The notes below the pieces were generated by a model. The model was not told the origin of the DNA. It ran no database searches and saw only the letters and a list, made by a program, of their open reading frames with translations. Made by a program: the position numbers and the translations under genes. Positions 28,194 through 35,963 of a stretch of 64,000 nucleotides of DNA are shown in pieces; the first letter of the stretch is position 1, and every line of letters begins with the position of its first letter. The stretch spans positions 776,519 to 840,518 of the forward strand of contig NZ_JAGKTC010000001.1 of the NCBI RefSeq assembly GCF_017939625.1, given 5' to 3'. This stretch comes from Pseudoxanthomonas helianthi. Its GTDB lineage: Bacteria > Pseudomonadota > Gammaproteobacteria > Xanthomonadales > Xanthomonadaceae.

Positions 28194-28925
28194 ATGTCGC
28201 AAGCCTTGCTGGAAATCGCCGCCAACTCCGTTGCTTCCGCGGTCGCGGCGCAGGACGGCGGCGCCGATCGCGTCGAACTCTGTTCGGGCCTGGAACTGGG
28301 CGGGCTGACGCCCTCGCCCGGCGTGCTGGCGCTGGTACGCGAACGCCTGCGCATCCCGCTGTATGCGCTGATCCGCCCGCGTGGCGGCGACTTCGTCTAC
28401 ACCGACGAGGAAACCGAAACGATGCTGCTCGACATCGAGGCCTGCCTCGCCGTCGGCTGCGATGGCGTGGTGCTGGGCGCGCTGGATGCCGAAGGCAATG
28501 TCGACCTGCCCCGCTGCCGCGCATTGGTTTCCGCGGCGAAGCACCTCGGCGTCACCTTCCACCGTGCCATCGACGTCAGTCGCGATCCGCTGCAGACGCT
28601 CGAGGACGCCATCGGACTGGGCTGCGAACGCGTGCTCAGCTCCGGCGCGCAACCCGGCGCGCCGCAAGGCGTCGGCCTGCTGCGCGATCTGGTGCAACGC
28701 GCCGGCGAACGCATCGTGGTGATGCCCGGCGCCGGCATCAACGCCGGCAACCTCGCCGCGCTGCGCGCCGCGACCGGCGCGCGCGAGTTCCACGCCTCGG
28801 CCAAGCGCACCCTGCCCTCGGCGATGCGCCACGCCGCCGACGCGCGGCTCGGCATGAGCGATGGCGAAACCCGTACGGACAGCGAGGAAGTACGGCGACT
28901 GGCTGCGGCCTTGCGCAGCGGCTGA
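28194..28925 (+). CDS. cutC: CutC family protein
   Basis: 243 residues, starting ATG 28194; a TTG at 28185 overlapping the previous stop would add three residues. The CutC TIM-barrel signature is clear: LEIAANSVASAVAAQDGGADRVELC, IPLYALIRPRGGDFVYT, GVTFHRAIDV, ILSSGAQP-like VLSSGAQPGAPQG and VMPGAGINAGNL. It is named for copper homeostasis in E. coli, but that role is disputed and the biochemical activity is unknown. Lying immediately behind a fucosidase and under the same promoter, it may have a role in sugar or glycan metabolism. Cytoplasmic. Confidence 0.92.
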   Translation: MSQALLEIAANSVASAVAAQDGGADRVELCSGLELGGLTPSPGVLALVRERLRIPLYALIRPRGGDFVYTDEETETMLLDIEACLAVGCDGVVLGALDAEGNVDLPRCRALVSAAKHLGVTFHRAIDVSRDPLQTLEDAIGLGCERVLSSGAQPGAPQGVGLLRDLVQRAGERIVVMPGAGINAGNLAALRAATGAREFHASAKRTLPSAMRHAADARLGMSDGETRTDSEEVRRLAAALRSG

Positions 28926-28958
28926 ACCCGGGGCCTCCTTCGGACCCGCATCCGGCTT

Positions 28959-29699
28959 TCACTTCTCCTGCGTGCGCGCTTCCGCGTGATCGCAGCTCGC
29001 GCACGCACTCTGACCCGTACTCGCGCGGGGATGCGAAAGCGCATGTCCCACGAGCGCATTGACCAGTGAACCGCTCACCAGGATCAGCGTCGCCGCGATG
29101 ATGCGGCGCCAGAACGGCAAGCCCGTCTTTCTTCCGATCCAGTCGATCTGCACGAGCCAGAACCAGAGGAAGGCGCCCAGCACCAGCCATGGCGCCGCGC
29201 GGACCGCGTAAGCGTTCTCCGGCATCAGCGAGAGCGAACCGCTGATCGACAGCAGCAGGGCGAACGGAGACACCAGGTAGCATTGCTCGTAGAACGGCCC
29301 GCGCAGGCTTTCCCGATCCATGGGAACGCCGCTCCTGAGCAGGAAATAGACCGCGCCCGCCAGCGCCCACACCCCGAAGGCGATCGTCCGGTACAACAGC
29401 AGGTTCTGTTCCGAGGCGAAGATCGCGCTGGCCAGCGAGCCGGAGGCGTCGGGCGTCTGCGTGCGCATGCCCAGATCGATGAAATGGGCGATCAGCACGC
29501 ACAGGATCAGCAACAACGGCGGACTGACCGCCGCGCTGAATTGCTTCTCGTCGCTTCGTCCCAGCTCCGACGCCGCGTATTCGGTCATCCTGCGCGGATG
29601 CAGCACGATCCGCACCAGCGTGCGCGGCAGCAGGACCACCCAGATCAGGGCTTCGTAGACGAATTCCTCGAAGGATTTGAGGATTTTCAGGAAGTCCAC
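28959..29699 (-). CDS. Polytopic membrane protein of unknown function
   Basis: 246 residues with about five or six membrane helices (near 16-36, 58-76, 101-120, 138-155, 166-188, 198-215) and a His/Cys-bearing hydrophilic tail (SACASCDHAEARTQEK). I do not recognise a family beyond a loose likeness to Yip1-type permeases. There is no signal peptide; the N-terminus starts MDFLKILKSFEEFVYEAL. It converges on cutC with a 33-base gap. It lies 67 bases after the DUF3011 protein on the same strand and may be cotranscribed with it. It has no evident link to glycan use. Confidence 0.7.
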   Translation of the reverse strand: MDFLKILKSFEEFVYEALIWVVLLPRTLVRIVLHPRRMTEYAASELGRSDEKQFSAAVSPPLLLILCVLIAHFIDLGMRTQTPDASGSLASAIFASEQNLLLYRTIAFGVWALAGAVYFLLRSGVPMDRESLRGPFYEQCYLVSPFALLLSISGSLSLMPENAYAVRAAPWLVLGAFLWFWLVQIDWIGRKTGLPFWRRIIAATLILVSGSLVNALVGHALSHPRASTGQSACASCDHAEARTQEK

Positions 29700-29766
29700 G
29701 GTTCGTCCATGCGTTCAGGCCAGCGAAAAGACCGGGCGAGCGGCACCGCTCGTGCGAGGCTTGCCG

Positions 29767-30525
29767 TTACTGCCCTCTTTTCCTGATCGGGGTCAGGGAT
29801 TCCACCAGGCCATCGTTGCGCACCATGCACAGGAAACGGCCGTCCGGGTAATCGACGATCAGTTCGGTGGTCTGGTCGTTGACCGGAACGCGGGTGACCA
29901 GCGCGCCGTCCGCCTTCGCCCGCACGTTGCAGGCGCCCAGCAATTCGTTGCCCGCGCCTGCCGGACGCCGGCTCGGCGCGCGGCTTCCGCCGGGAACGTT
30001 GCGGAAGACCGCCCGGCAGCCGTCCTTGACCCACACGGAATGGTGGTAGAGGCCCCAGTTCTGGCCCTGCACGCATTCGGTCCGGCTCAGTTGCCGGACC
30101 ACCTGGACATCACCATGCGTGTCCATGTCGCACTCGGTCTGCGCCTTGCCCACGGATTCGCAAGTCACCTCGGTCGCGGGCGCGGCACCGGTCGCGCGCG
30201 CCGCGCCGGCAGACGATCCGCCGACCGTGCACACGCCATTGGCGCCGCCCTTGCCGGTGTACGACATCTGCACGCCGCCGTCGGGGGAACGGGTGATCGA
30301 CAGGGTCACGCCACTATTGGAGTCGCTGGCCTCGAAGTAATCGTCGTTGAACTTCTTGAGCCTGGTTTCGCGCCCGTTGACGTAGACCGGGCCGCCCTCG
30401 TCGGCATGGATTTCAAGACCGCCGGGGCAGGTGCCGTTGAACAGCGGAATGGCCGCTTCCGACCGCGATGCCGGCAGCAGGCTCAAGGAGAAAACGACTG
30501 CCAGCGGAAGAATTGCGGACTTCAT
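29767..30525 (-). CDS. Secreted DUF3011-domain protein
   Basis: 252 residues from ATG 30525, chosen because a signal peptide follows at once (KSAILPLAVVFSLSLLPASR, cleavage near SEA). The middle (about 130-190) is a DUF3011 domain: TCESVGKAQTECDMDTHGDV, VRQLSRTECVQGQNWG and VWVKDGCRAVF, with paired Cys residues. The N-terminal and C-terminal parts (RETRLKKFNDDYFEA; PDGRFLCMVRNDG) are not assigned. DUF3011 proteins are common in xanthomonads and their role is unknown. The upstream gap holds an inverted repeat rather than a fucose operator, so it is probably not part of the fucose regulon. Confidence 0.75.
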   Translation of the reverse strand: MKSAILPLAVVFSLSLLPASRSEAAIPLFNGTCPGGLEIHADEGGPVYVNGRETRLKKFNDDYFEASDSNSGVTLSITRSPDGGVQMSYTGKGGANGVCTVGGSSAGAARATGAAPATEVTCESVGKAQTECDMDTHGDVQVVRQLSRTECVQGQNWGLYHHSVWVKDGCRAVFRNVPGGSRAPSRRPAGAGNELLGACNVRAKADGALVTRVPVNDQTTELIVDYPDGRFLCMVRNDGLVESLTPIRKRGQ

Positions 30526-30662
30526 CACGGTCGACTCCTTGATCGGGGAGCGCAGCCTATCATCTGGGAACGCGGAGAGAGATGTCAGCGTCCCGCTCGG
30601 GGACCCCGACGAGCTCGACGAAAAACCCGGTGCCCGCACCCAACGTGAATCGACCTATGAAT

Positions 30663-30753
30663 CGGTGTGGGAGCGACGTCAGTCGCGATGCCTTTCGTCG
30701 TGATCGCGTGAGTCGCCTGAAAAGCAATCGCGACTGACGTCGCTCCCACACCG
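30663..30753. repeat. 27-bp perfect inverted repeat (GTGGGAGCG family)
   Basis: The arm at 30663-30689 (CGGTGTGGGAGCGACGTCAG...) is exactly inverted at 30727-30753, separated by 37 bases. It lies between the DUF3011 gene and the aspartylglucosaminidase. Each arm contains GCGACGTCAGTCGC, a further small palindrome. Confidence 0.9.
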
Positions 30754-30789
30754 TGGCTGCCAGACCGGGGGCGGTCTGACCTTGCAGCG

Positions 30790-31797
30790 TCAGGTTTGCT
30801 CGGTCGTATACACGGATTGCGAATCCAGCAACGCGTCCTGCTTGGCCGCGTCGCATACCGCGTAGACGAAGCCCTTGTGCAGGGCGAACGCACCGACTTC
30901 GCCGTCCTTGTTCATCGCCAGGAAACACACTTGCAGGGTCTTGCTGGCTTCGGGGCGCTTGTGCACGACGCGGTCGATCGCCTCGCGGCAGGCCTGCGCC
31001 GGCGAACGGCCCTGGCGCATCAGTTCGACGACCAGGTGGCTGGCCGCATTGCGGATCATCTCCTCGCCCTGGCCCGAGGCCGTCGCCGCGCCGACGTCGT
31101 TGTCGACGTACAGGCCCGCGCCGATGATCGGACTGTCGCCGACCCGGCCATGCAGCTTCCACGCCATGCCGCTGGTGGTGCAGGCGCCGGCGAGGTTGCC
31201 GCTGGCGTCCAGCGCGAGCATGCCCAGGGTGTCGTGGTTGTCCTTGTTGCCCGGCAGCTTGGCGCGCTCGGCATTGATCTGCGGCTTGTATTCGGCGGTC
31301 TTCAGCCATTCGCGCCAACGCTGTGCCGCCTCGGGCGTGATCAGCTTCTTCTTGGCGAAGCCCTGCTGCACCGCGAACTGCTGCGCACCGGCGCCGACCA
31401 GCATCACATGTGGCGATTTTTCCATCACCGCGCGCGCCACCGAGATCGGATGATCGATGTCTTCCAGCGCGGCCACCGAGCCGCAGCGGCCATCGCCAGC
31501 CATGATGCTGGCATCCAGGGTCAGCACGCCGTCGCGATCCGGATTGCCGCAATGGCCGACGGTGGGGTTGCACAGGTCGGCCTCTGCCCAGCGCGCGCCG
31601 GCTTCGACCGCGTCCAGTGCCGCGCCGCCGGCGGCCAGCACCTTCCATGCCGCGCCGTTGGCGCCGACGCCGAAGTCCCAGGTCGACACGACCTTCGCGC
31701 GCGACGATTTGCCGGCCGCACTCGAGAAGGCCTTCGGCAACGCCAGTGCACCGGCACCGAGCAGGCTGGTTTGCAGGAAGGTGCGGCGGGTCGTCAT
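30790..31797 (-). CDS. N4-(beta-N-acetylglucosaminyl)-L-asparaginase (aspartylglucosaminidase)
   Basis: 335 residues of the Ntn-hydrolase isoaspartyl peptidase/AGA family. The nucleophile is Thr190 in NHDTLGMLALD, where the precursor cleaves itself; VGDSPIIGAGLYVDN and ATASGQGEEMIR complete the pocket, and the C-terminal tail matches AGA rather than plain asparaginase. A twin-arginine signal (TRRTFLQTSLLGAGALAL) sends it folded to the periplasm. It cleaves the GlcNAc-Asn bond left after endoglycosidases and exoglycosidases have trimmed an N-glycan; core fucose usually blocks it. It follows GH3 and GH29 copy 4 on the same strand after a 176-base gap holding a repeat, so it is likely, though not certainly, in their operon. 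Confidence 0.9.
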   Translation of the reverse strand: MTTRRTFLQTSLLGAGALALPKAFSSAAGKSSRAKVVSTWDFGVGANGAAWKVLAAGGAALDAVEAGARWAEADLCNPTVGHCGNPDRDGVLTLDASIMAGDGRCGSVAALEDIDHPISVARAVMEKSPHVMLVGAGAQQFAVQQGFAKKKLITPEAAQRWREWLKTAEYKPQINAERAKLPGNKDNHDTLGMLALDASGNLAGACTTSGMAWKLHGRVGDSPIIGAGLYVDNDVGAATASGQGEEMIRNAASHLVVELMRQGRSPAQACREAIDRVVHKRPEASKTLQVCFLAMNKDGEVGAFALHKGFVYAVCDAAKQDALLDSQSVYTTEQT

Positions 31798-31858
31798 GGG
31801 TCTGCTCCGGTGGAATCGGTGGTCACATTGTAGAAGCGATGCGTTCGCGGCAACGACC

Positions 31859-31946
31859 TTTGGGAGCGACCTTGGTCGCGAATGCGCCTCTGCAACACTA
31901 TCGGAAAGAGCAAAAAGCATTCGCGACCAAAGGTCGCTCCCACAAA
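31859..31946. repeat. Imperfect inverted repeat (GTGGGAGCG family)
   Basis: Left arm 31859-31885 (TTTGGGAGCGACCTTGGTCG...), right arm 31917-31946; they pair throughout except for small insertions, including one extra A in the right arm. Located between the aspartylglucosaminidase start and the GH29 copy 4 stop. Confidence 0.85.
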
Positions 31947-31973
31947 GGCTATTCCTGCAATGCCTGCCGCCGA

Positions 31974-33473
31974 TCACTCGCCGTGGTAATCGGGACGTTT
32001 CCATGCACCCGTCGGCGAGCGATGCAACGCCACCCGTGCGAGCCGCGGCGCGGCGTAGGCGAATTCAATGGCCACGCGTAGCCTGCGCGCACGGGTCGGC
32101 GGTACCCGGTCGAGCTTGCAGTGGCCGATCGTCGTGCCCCAGGCCAGCGGCTTCCAGCCATCGCCGGCATCGACATCGACGCGGTAGTTGGCGATGTGCT
32201 GGCCGTGCTCGATCGCCTCTTCCAGCCGGATCACATCGAACTCGGCGCCTTGCGGGAATTCCAGCTCCAGCCAGCCGCTGCGCGCATCGGCGCCGGGGCT
32301 CCAATGGCGCGAATGGTCGTCGTCCAGCACGTTCGCCGCCTCGCCCTGCGCCGCGCTGGCGCGGACTTTGGCACCCGCGGCGAGATCCGTCGCCAGCATC
32401 GACTCGCGCAACCTGGCGAAACCGATCAGGCTTTCCACATCTCGTTCGTGGAACAGACCCTCACGCGTCGGCGGCACGTTCAGCAGCAGCTTGCTGTTGC
32501 GCCCCACCGAAGTGAAGTACAGGCCCAGCAGATTGTCCGCGCCGCGCACCTTCTCGTCCTGTTCCGGGTGCCAGAACCAACCGGGCCGGATCGACACGTC
32601 GGTTTCGCCGGGACGCCACACCTTGCCGTAAGGATCGCCCTGCTGCAGCGCTTCGCCAGTCCACGGATCGTCGGCGCCGGCGCGCGGCACCCGCGCCGGA
32701 TCGACGCTGGCCCAGCAGGTGCTGCCGGCGCTGCCGGTCTCGTTGCCGATCCAACGCACGTCGGGGCCGGCGTCGGAGAACATCACCGCGCCGGGCTGCA
32801 GCTCGCGCACGGTGCGGTGGATGCGCGCCCAGTCGTAGGCCTGGCGCTTGCCGTTGGGACCTTCGCCGTTGGCGCCGTCGAACCACACTTCCACCACCGG
32901 CCCATAACCGGTCAGCAACTCGGTGAGCTGCGCGATGTAGAAATCGTCGTAGACCTTGCCTTCGCCATAGACCTTGGCGTTGCGGTCCCATGGCGACAGG
33001 TAGAAGCCGACGTCCAGCCCTTCCGCGCGGCAGGCGTCGGTGAATTCGCGCACCAGGTCGCCCTTGCCGTCGCGCCACGGACTGGACGCGACCGAATGCT
33101 TCGTGGTCTTCGTCGGCCACAGGCAGAAGCCGTCGTGGTGCTTGGCGGTCAGGATCATGCTGCGGAAGCCGGCTTGCTTCGCCGTGCGCGCCCATTGCTT
33201 CGCGTCGAGCCGCTTCGGATCGAAGATCGACGGACTCTCGCTGCCGTCGCCCCATTCCCGGCCGGTGAAGGTGTTCACGGTGAAGTGGACGAACATCGCC
33301 AGTTGTTCGCGCTGCCAGCGCAATTGCGACGGCGTCGGCCGCGGGCGCGTTCCGTCGTCCGCAACGGCGGCGGCTACGCGTGCGGCAGGCAAGCCGGTGG
33401 CGGCCACGGCCAAGGCGCCGCCGCCCGCGGCGAGGAAACGGCGACGCGATGGGTCGGCATGCTTCGTTTTCAT
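31974..33473 (-). CDS. Alpha-L-fucosidase, GH29 (copy 4) with F5/8-type C domain
   Basis: 499 residues, TAT signal (SRRRFLAAGGGALAVAATGL). It is the most divergent copy: MFVHFTVNTFTGREWGDG replaces the usual HWG block, then MILTAKHHDGFCLWPTKTT and nucleophile Asp199 in VEVWFDGANGEG. These features resemble the alpha-1,3/4-specific subfamily B. From about 365 a discoidin-like (F5/8 type C, CBM32-like) domain follows (NVLDDDHSRHWSPG, LELEFPQGAEFDVIRLEEAI). Its ATG overlaps the GH3 stop as ATGA, so the two are translationally coupled. Predicted to act on Lewis-type or core alpha-1,3-fucose; unproven. Confidence 0.92.
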   Translation of the reverse strand: MKTKHADPSRRRFLAAGGGALAVAATGLPAARVAAAVADDGTRPRPTPSQLRWQREQLAMFVHFTVNTFTGREWGDGSESPSIFDPKRLDAKQWARTAKQAGFRSMILTAKHHDGFCLWPTKTTKHSVASSPWRDGKGDLVREFTDACRAEGLDVGFYLSPWDRNAKVYGEGKVYDDFYIAQLTELLTGYGPVVEVWFDGANGEGPNGKRQAYDWARIHRTVRELQPGAVMFSDAGPDVRWIGNETGSAGSTCWASVDPARVPRAGADDPWTGEALQQGDPYGKVWRPGETDVSIRPGWFWHPEQDEKVRGADNLLGLYFTSVGRNSKLLLNVPPTREGLFHERDVESLIGFARLRESMLATDLAAGAKVRASAAQGEAANVLDDDHSRHWSPGADARSGWLELEFPQGAEFDVIRLEEAIEHGQHIANYRVDVDAGDGWKPLAWGTTIGHCKLDRVPPTRARRLRVAIEFAYAAPRLARVALHRSPTGAWKRPDYHGE

Positions 33474-35890
33474 TGCACGATCTCGAATTCGGCCTGCTGG
33501 CGGATATCCTGCGAACCGCCACCGACCATGACGCGGAACTTGCCCGGTTCGACCACCCGCTTCATTTCGCGATTCAGCAGTGCCAGGTCGGCCGGGGCCA
33601 GGGTGAAGCTTACGGTGCGGGTCTCGCCGGGGGCGAGGTGGATGCGCTCGAATCCACGCAGGTTCTGCTCGTAGGTGGTGACCGAGCTGACCAGGTCGCG
33701 GGTATACAGCTGCACGACTTCATCGCCGGCGCGGTCGCCGGTGTTGCGCACGTCGACGCTGACGGTGACCTTGCCGTCGGCCTTCTGCTTCAGCGGTGCG
33801 ATGCGCAGGCCGCCGTAATCGAACTTCGTATAGCTGAGCCCGTGACCGAAGTAATACAGCGCACCGTTGCTGCGCGATTTCTCCAGCTCCGATTGCGCAT
33901 TGGGCTTGCTCGGGAAATTGAACGGGATCTGCCCGGCGGTCTTCGGGAAGGTCACGGTCAGCTTGCCGCCGGGGTTGTAATCGCCGAACAAGGCATCGGC
34001 GATGGCGGTGCCGCCCTGGTCGCCGGGGAACCAGGCTTCGAGGATCGCCGGCACGTGCGCATCGGCCCAGTTGATGCTCATCGGCCGCCCGTTGATGAGC
34101 ACCAGCACGACCGGCGTGCCGGTCGCCTGCACCGCCTGCAGTAGTTCGAGCTGGCGGCCCGGCAGGTCCAGGCTGGTGCGGCTGAGGCTTTCGCCGGTGG
34201 TGCGGTCGCCGTCGCCGAGCACGACGACGGCCACGTCGGCGCCGGTCGCCGCGCGCACCGCTTCGTCGATGCCGGCGCGCTCTTCCGCGCTCAGCGGTTC
34301 GGGCAGCGTTTCGATCCGCGGCCAGTTGCCGCCGGCGACTTCGACCCCCTTGGCGTAACGCACTTCGGCGGCATTGCCAAGCTTGCGCCGCACGCCTTCA
34401 AGCACGGTGATCGCATGACCGCCACTCGGGCCATAGTGGCGACGCGAGTAGCGACCATCGTCGGCATTGGGTCCGATCACCGCGACCGTCTTCAGGTCCT
34501 TGCGCAACGGCAACGCGTCACCCGCATTCTTCAGCAACACCAGGCTTTCGCGCGCGGCCTGCAATGCGACGGCGCGGTGCTCCGGCGAATCAAGCAGGCG
34601 CACGGTCGCTTCGGCATCCTCGACGTACGGGCGGTCGAACAGACCGGTGGTGAACTTGACCCGCAGGATGTCGCGCACGCGGTCGTCGACGACGGACATC
34701 TTCAACGAGCCGTCGCGCAAGGCGGCGCGCAGCGGGAGCACGAAATCCTCGGGCGGGGTGAAGTTGGTGCGGATGTTCAATCCGGCTTCCACCGCCTGGC
34801 GCACCGCGTCCTGCGCATCGGCGGCGACCGCGTGCTTGGTGTGCAGGTATTCGACCGCTTCGCTGTCCGACACCACGTAGCCGCGGAAACCGAGGTCGTT
34901 GCGCAGGCGTTCGGTCAACCAGTAATGGCTGCCGCTGACCGGCACGCCGTCGTAGTCGTTGTACGAACTCATCACCCCGAGCAGGCCGGCCTCGCGGATC
35001 GCCGCGGCGAACGGCGTGACATGCACGTCTTCGACCTCGCGCGGCGCGACCTGCGGGTCGGTGCGGGCCATGAATTCGCGCGCGCCCCTGTTGGCGCTGT
35101 AGACCACGAAATGCTTGGCAGTGGCGGCGACGGTAAAGTCCTGCTGCATGCCCTTGACCATTTCCACGCCGAGCCGCGAGACCAGGTACGGGTCTTCGCC
35201 ATACACCTCTTCCATGCGGCCCCAACGCTGGTCGCGGGCGACGTCGAGGATCGGCGCGTAGATATTGGTGTAACCCATCGCGCGGCCTTCCAGTGCGGTG
35301 ATGCGGCCGATCTTCCGCACCAGCGCCTTGTTCCAGGTATGGCCGATGCCCAGTTGGGTCGGGAAACTGGTCGCGCCGTGCGCTTCGACGCCGCGGATGC
35401 CTTCGTCGGTGAAGTCGGCGGGAATGCCCAGCCGCGTCTGTTCGACGAAGAAGCGCTGCACTTCGTTCATCGCCCACACGTGCTTGCGGGTATCGGTGGC
35501 GTAGACGCTGCCCTTGCCGTCGCCATAGCCGTTGTGCATCTCGTCGATGTTGCCGATGCCATCCTTCCACAGCGCGCGTTTCCATTGCCGGGTCGGCAGC
35601 GGATCCTTCAGCACGCGGCCATAGCCATACAGCGTGGCCATCTGCGCGGTCTTCTCGTCGGCGGTCATCCGCGCCAGCAGATCCTCGACGCGGGCATCGA
35701 CGGACGCGTTGCGGTCTTCGTAGACGTCCTTGCGGCCGTTCTTGTCCAGGTCGATCCAGCCATCGTGGTAGATCTTCGGCATCGCCGGGAAGGCGGAACG
35801 CGCGGCGTCGCTGTCGGCGGCACCGGTGCCCAGGACAAGCACCAGGCCGGCGATCACGGGGGCGACGAGGGCGCGCGATGATGGAGTCAT
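33470..35890 (-). CDS. GH3 beta-glycosidase (beta-xylosidase/beta-glucosidase type)
   Basis: 806 residues from ATG 35890; the longer frame reads through operator B. Signal anchor ALVAPVIAGLVLVLGTGAA. The N-terminal GH3 barrel has FTDEGIRGVEAHGATSFPTQLG, KHFVVYS and nucleophile Asp342 in GYVVSDSEAV. A C-terminal (alpha/beta)6 sandwich follows, then a fibronectin-like domain from about 690 (KVTVSVDVRNTGDRAGDEVVQLY). It removes a beta-linked glucose or xylose. Because it opens the operon GH3 - GH29 copy 4 - aspartylglucosaminidase, a beta-1,2-xylosidase acting on plant N-glycan cores is attractive, but sequence alone does not settle it. Confidence 0.9.
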   Translation of the reverse strand: MTPSSRALVAPVIAGLVLVLGTGAADSDAARSAFPAMPKIYHDGWIDLDKNGRKDVYEDRNASVDARVEDLLARMTADEKTAQMATLYGYGRVLKDPLPTRQWKRALWKDGIGNIDEMHNGYGDGKGSVYATDTRKHVWAMNEVQRFFVEQTRLGIPADFTDEGIRGVEAHGATSFPTQLGIGHTWNKALVRKIGRITALEGRAMGYTNIYAPILDVARDQRWGRMEEVYGEDPYLVSRLGVEMVKGMQQDFTVAATAKHFVVYSANRGAREFMARTDPQVAPREVEDVHVTPFAAAIREAGLLGVMSSYNDYDGVPVSGSHYWLTERLRNDLGFRGYVVSDSEAVEYLHTKHAVAADAQDAVRQAVEAGLNIRTNFTPPEDFVLPLRAALRDGSLKMSVVDDRVRDILRVKFTTGLFDRPYVEDAEATVRLLDSPEHRAVALQAARESLVLLKNAGDALPLRKDLKTVAVIGPNADDGRYSRRHYGPSGGHAITVLEGVRRKLGNAAEVRYAKGVEVAGGNWPRIETLPEPLSAEERAGIDEAVRAATGADVAVVVLGDGDRTTGESLSRTSLDLPGRQLELLQAVQATGTPVVLVLINGRPMSINWADAHVPAILEAWFPGDQGGTAIADALFGDYNPGGKLTVTFPKTAGQIPFNFPSKPNAQSELEKSRSNGALYYFGHGLSYTKFDYGGLRIAPLKQKADGKVTVSVDVRNTGDRAGDEVVQLYTRDLVSSVTTYEQNLRGFERIHLAPGETRTVSFTLAPADLALLNREMKRVVEPGKFRVMVGGGSQDIRQQAEFEIVQ

Positions 35891-35931
35891 GCTCGGCGGT
35901 GGCGGATCGGGAAGCCCGAAGCGTACCATTC

Positions 35932-35950
35932 GGTCCAGTGGTTGGACCAT
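35932..35950. promoter_or_regulatory. Operator site B (GntR/FCD-type)
   Basis: TGGTTGGACCA at 35939-35949, identical to the core of site A. Also readable as GGTCCA (35932-35937), five bases, TGGACC (35943-35948). It lies between divergent GH3 (ATG 35890) and GH95 (ATG 35964); its right end is 14 bases from the GH95 start, so a bound repressor would block initiation. Confidence 0.75.
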
Positions 35951-35963
35951 TACCGGAGTCACG

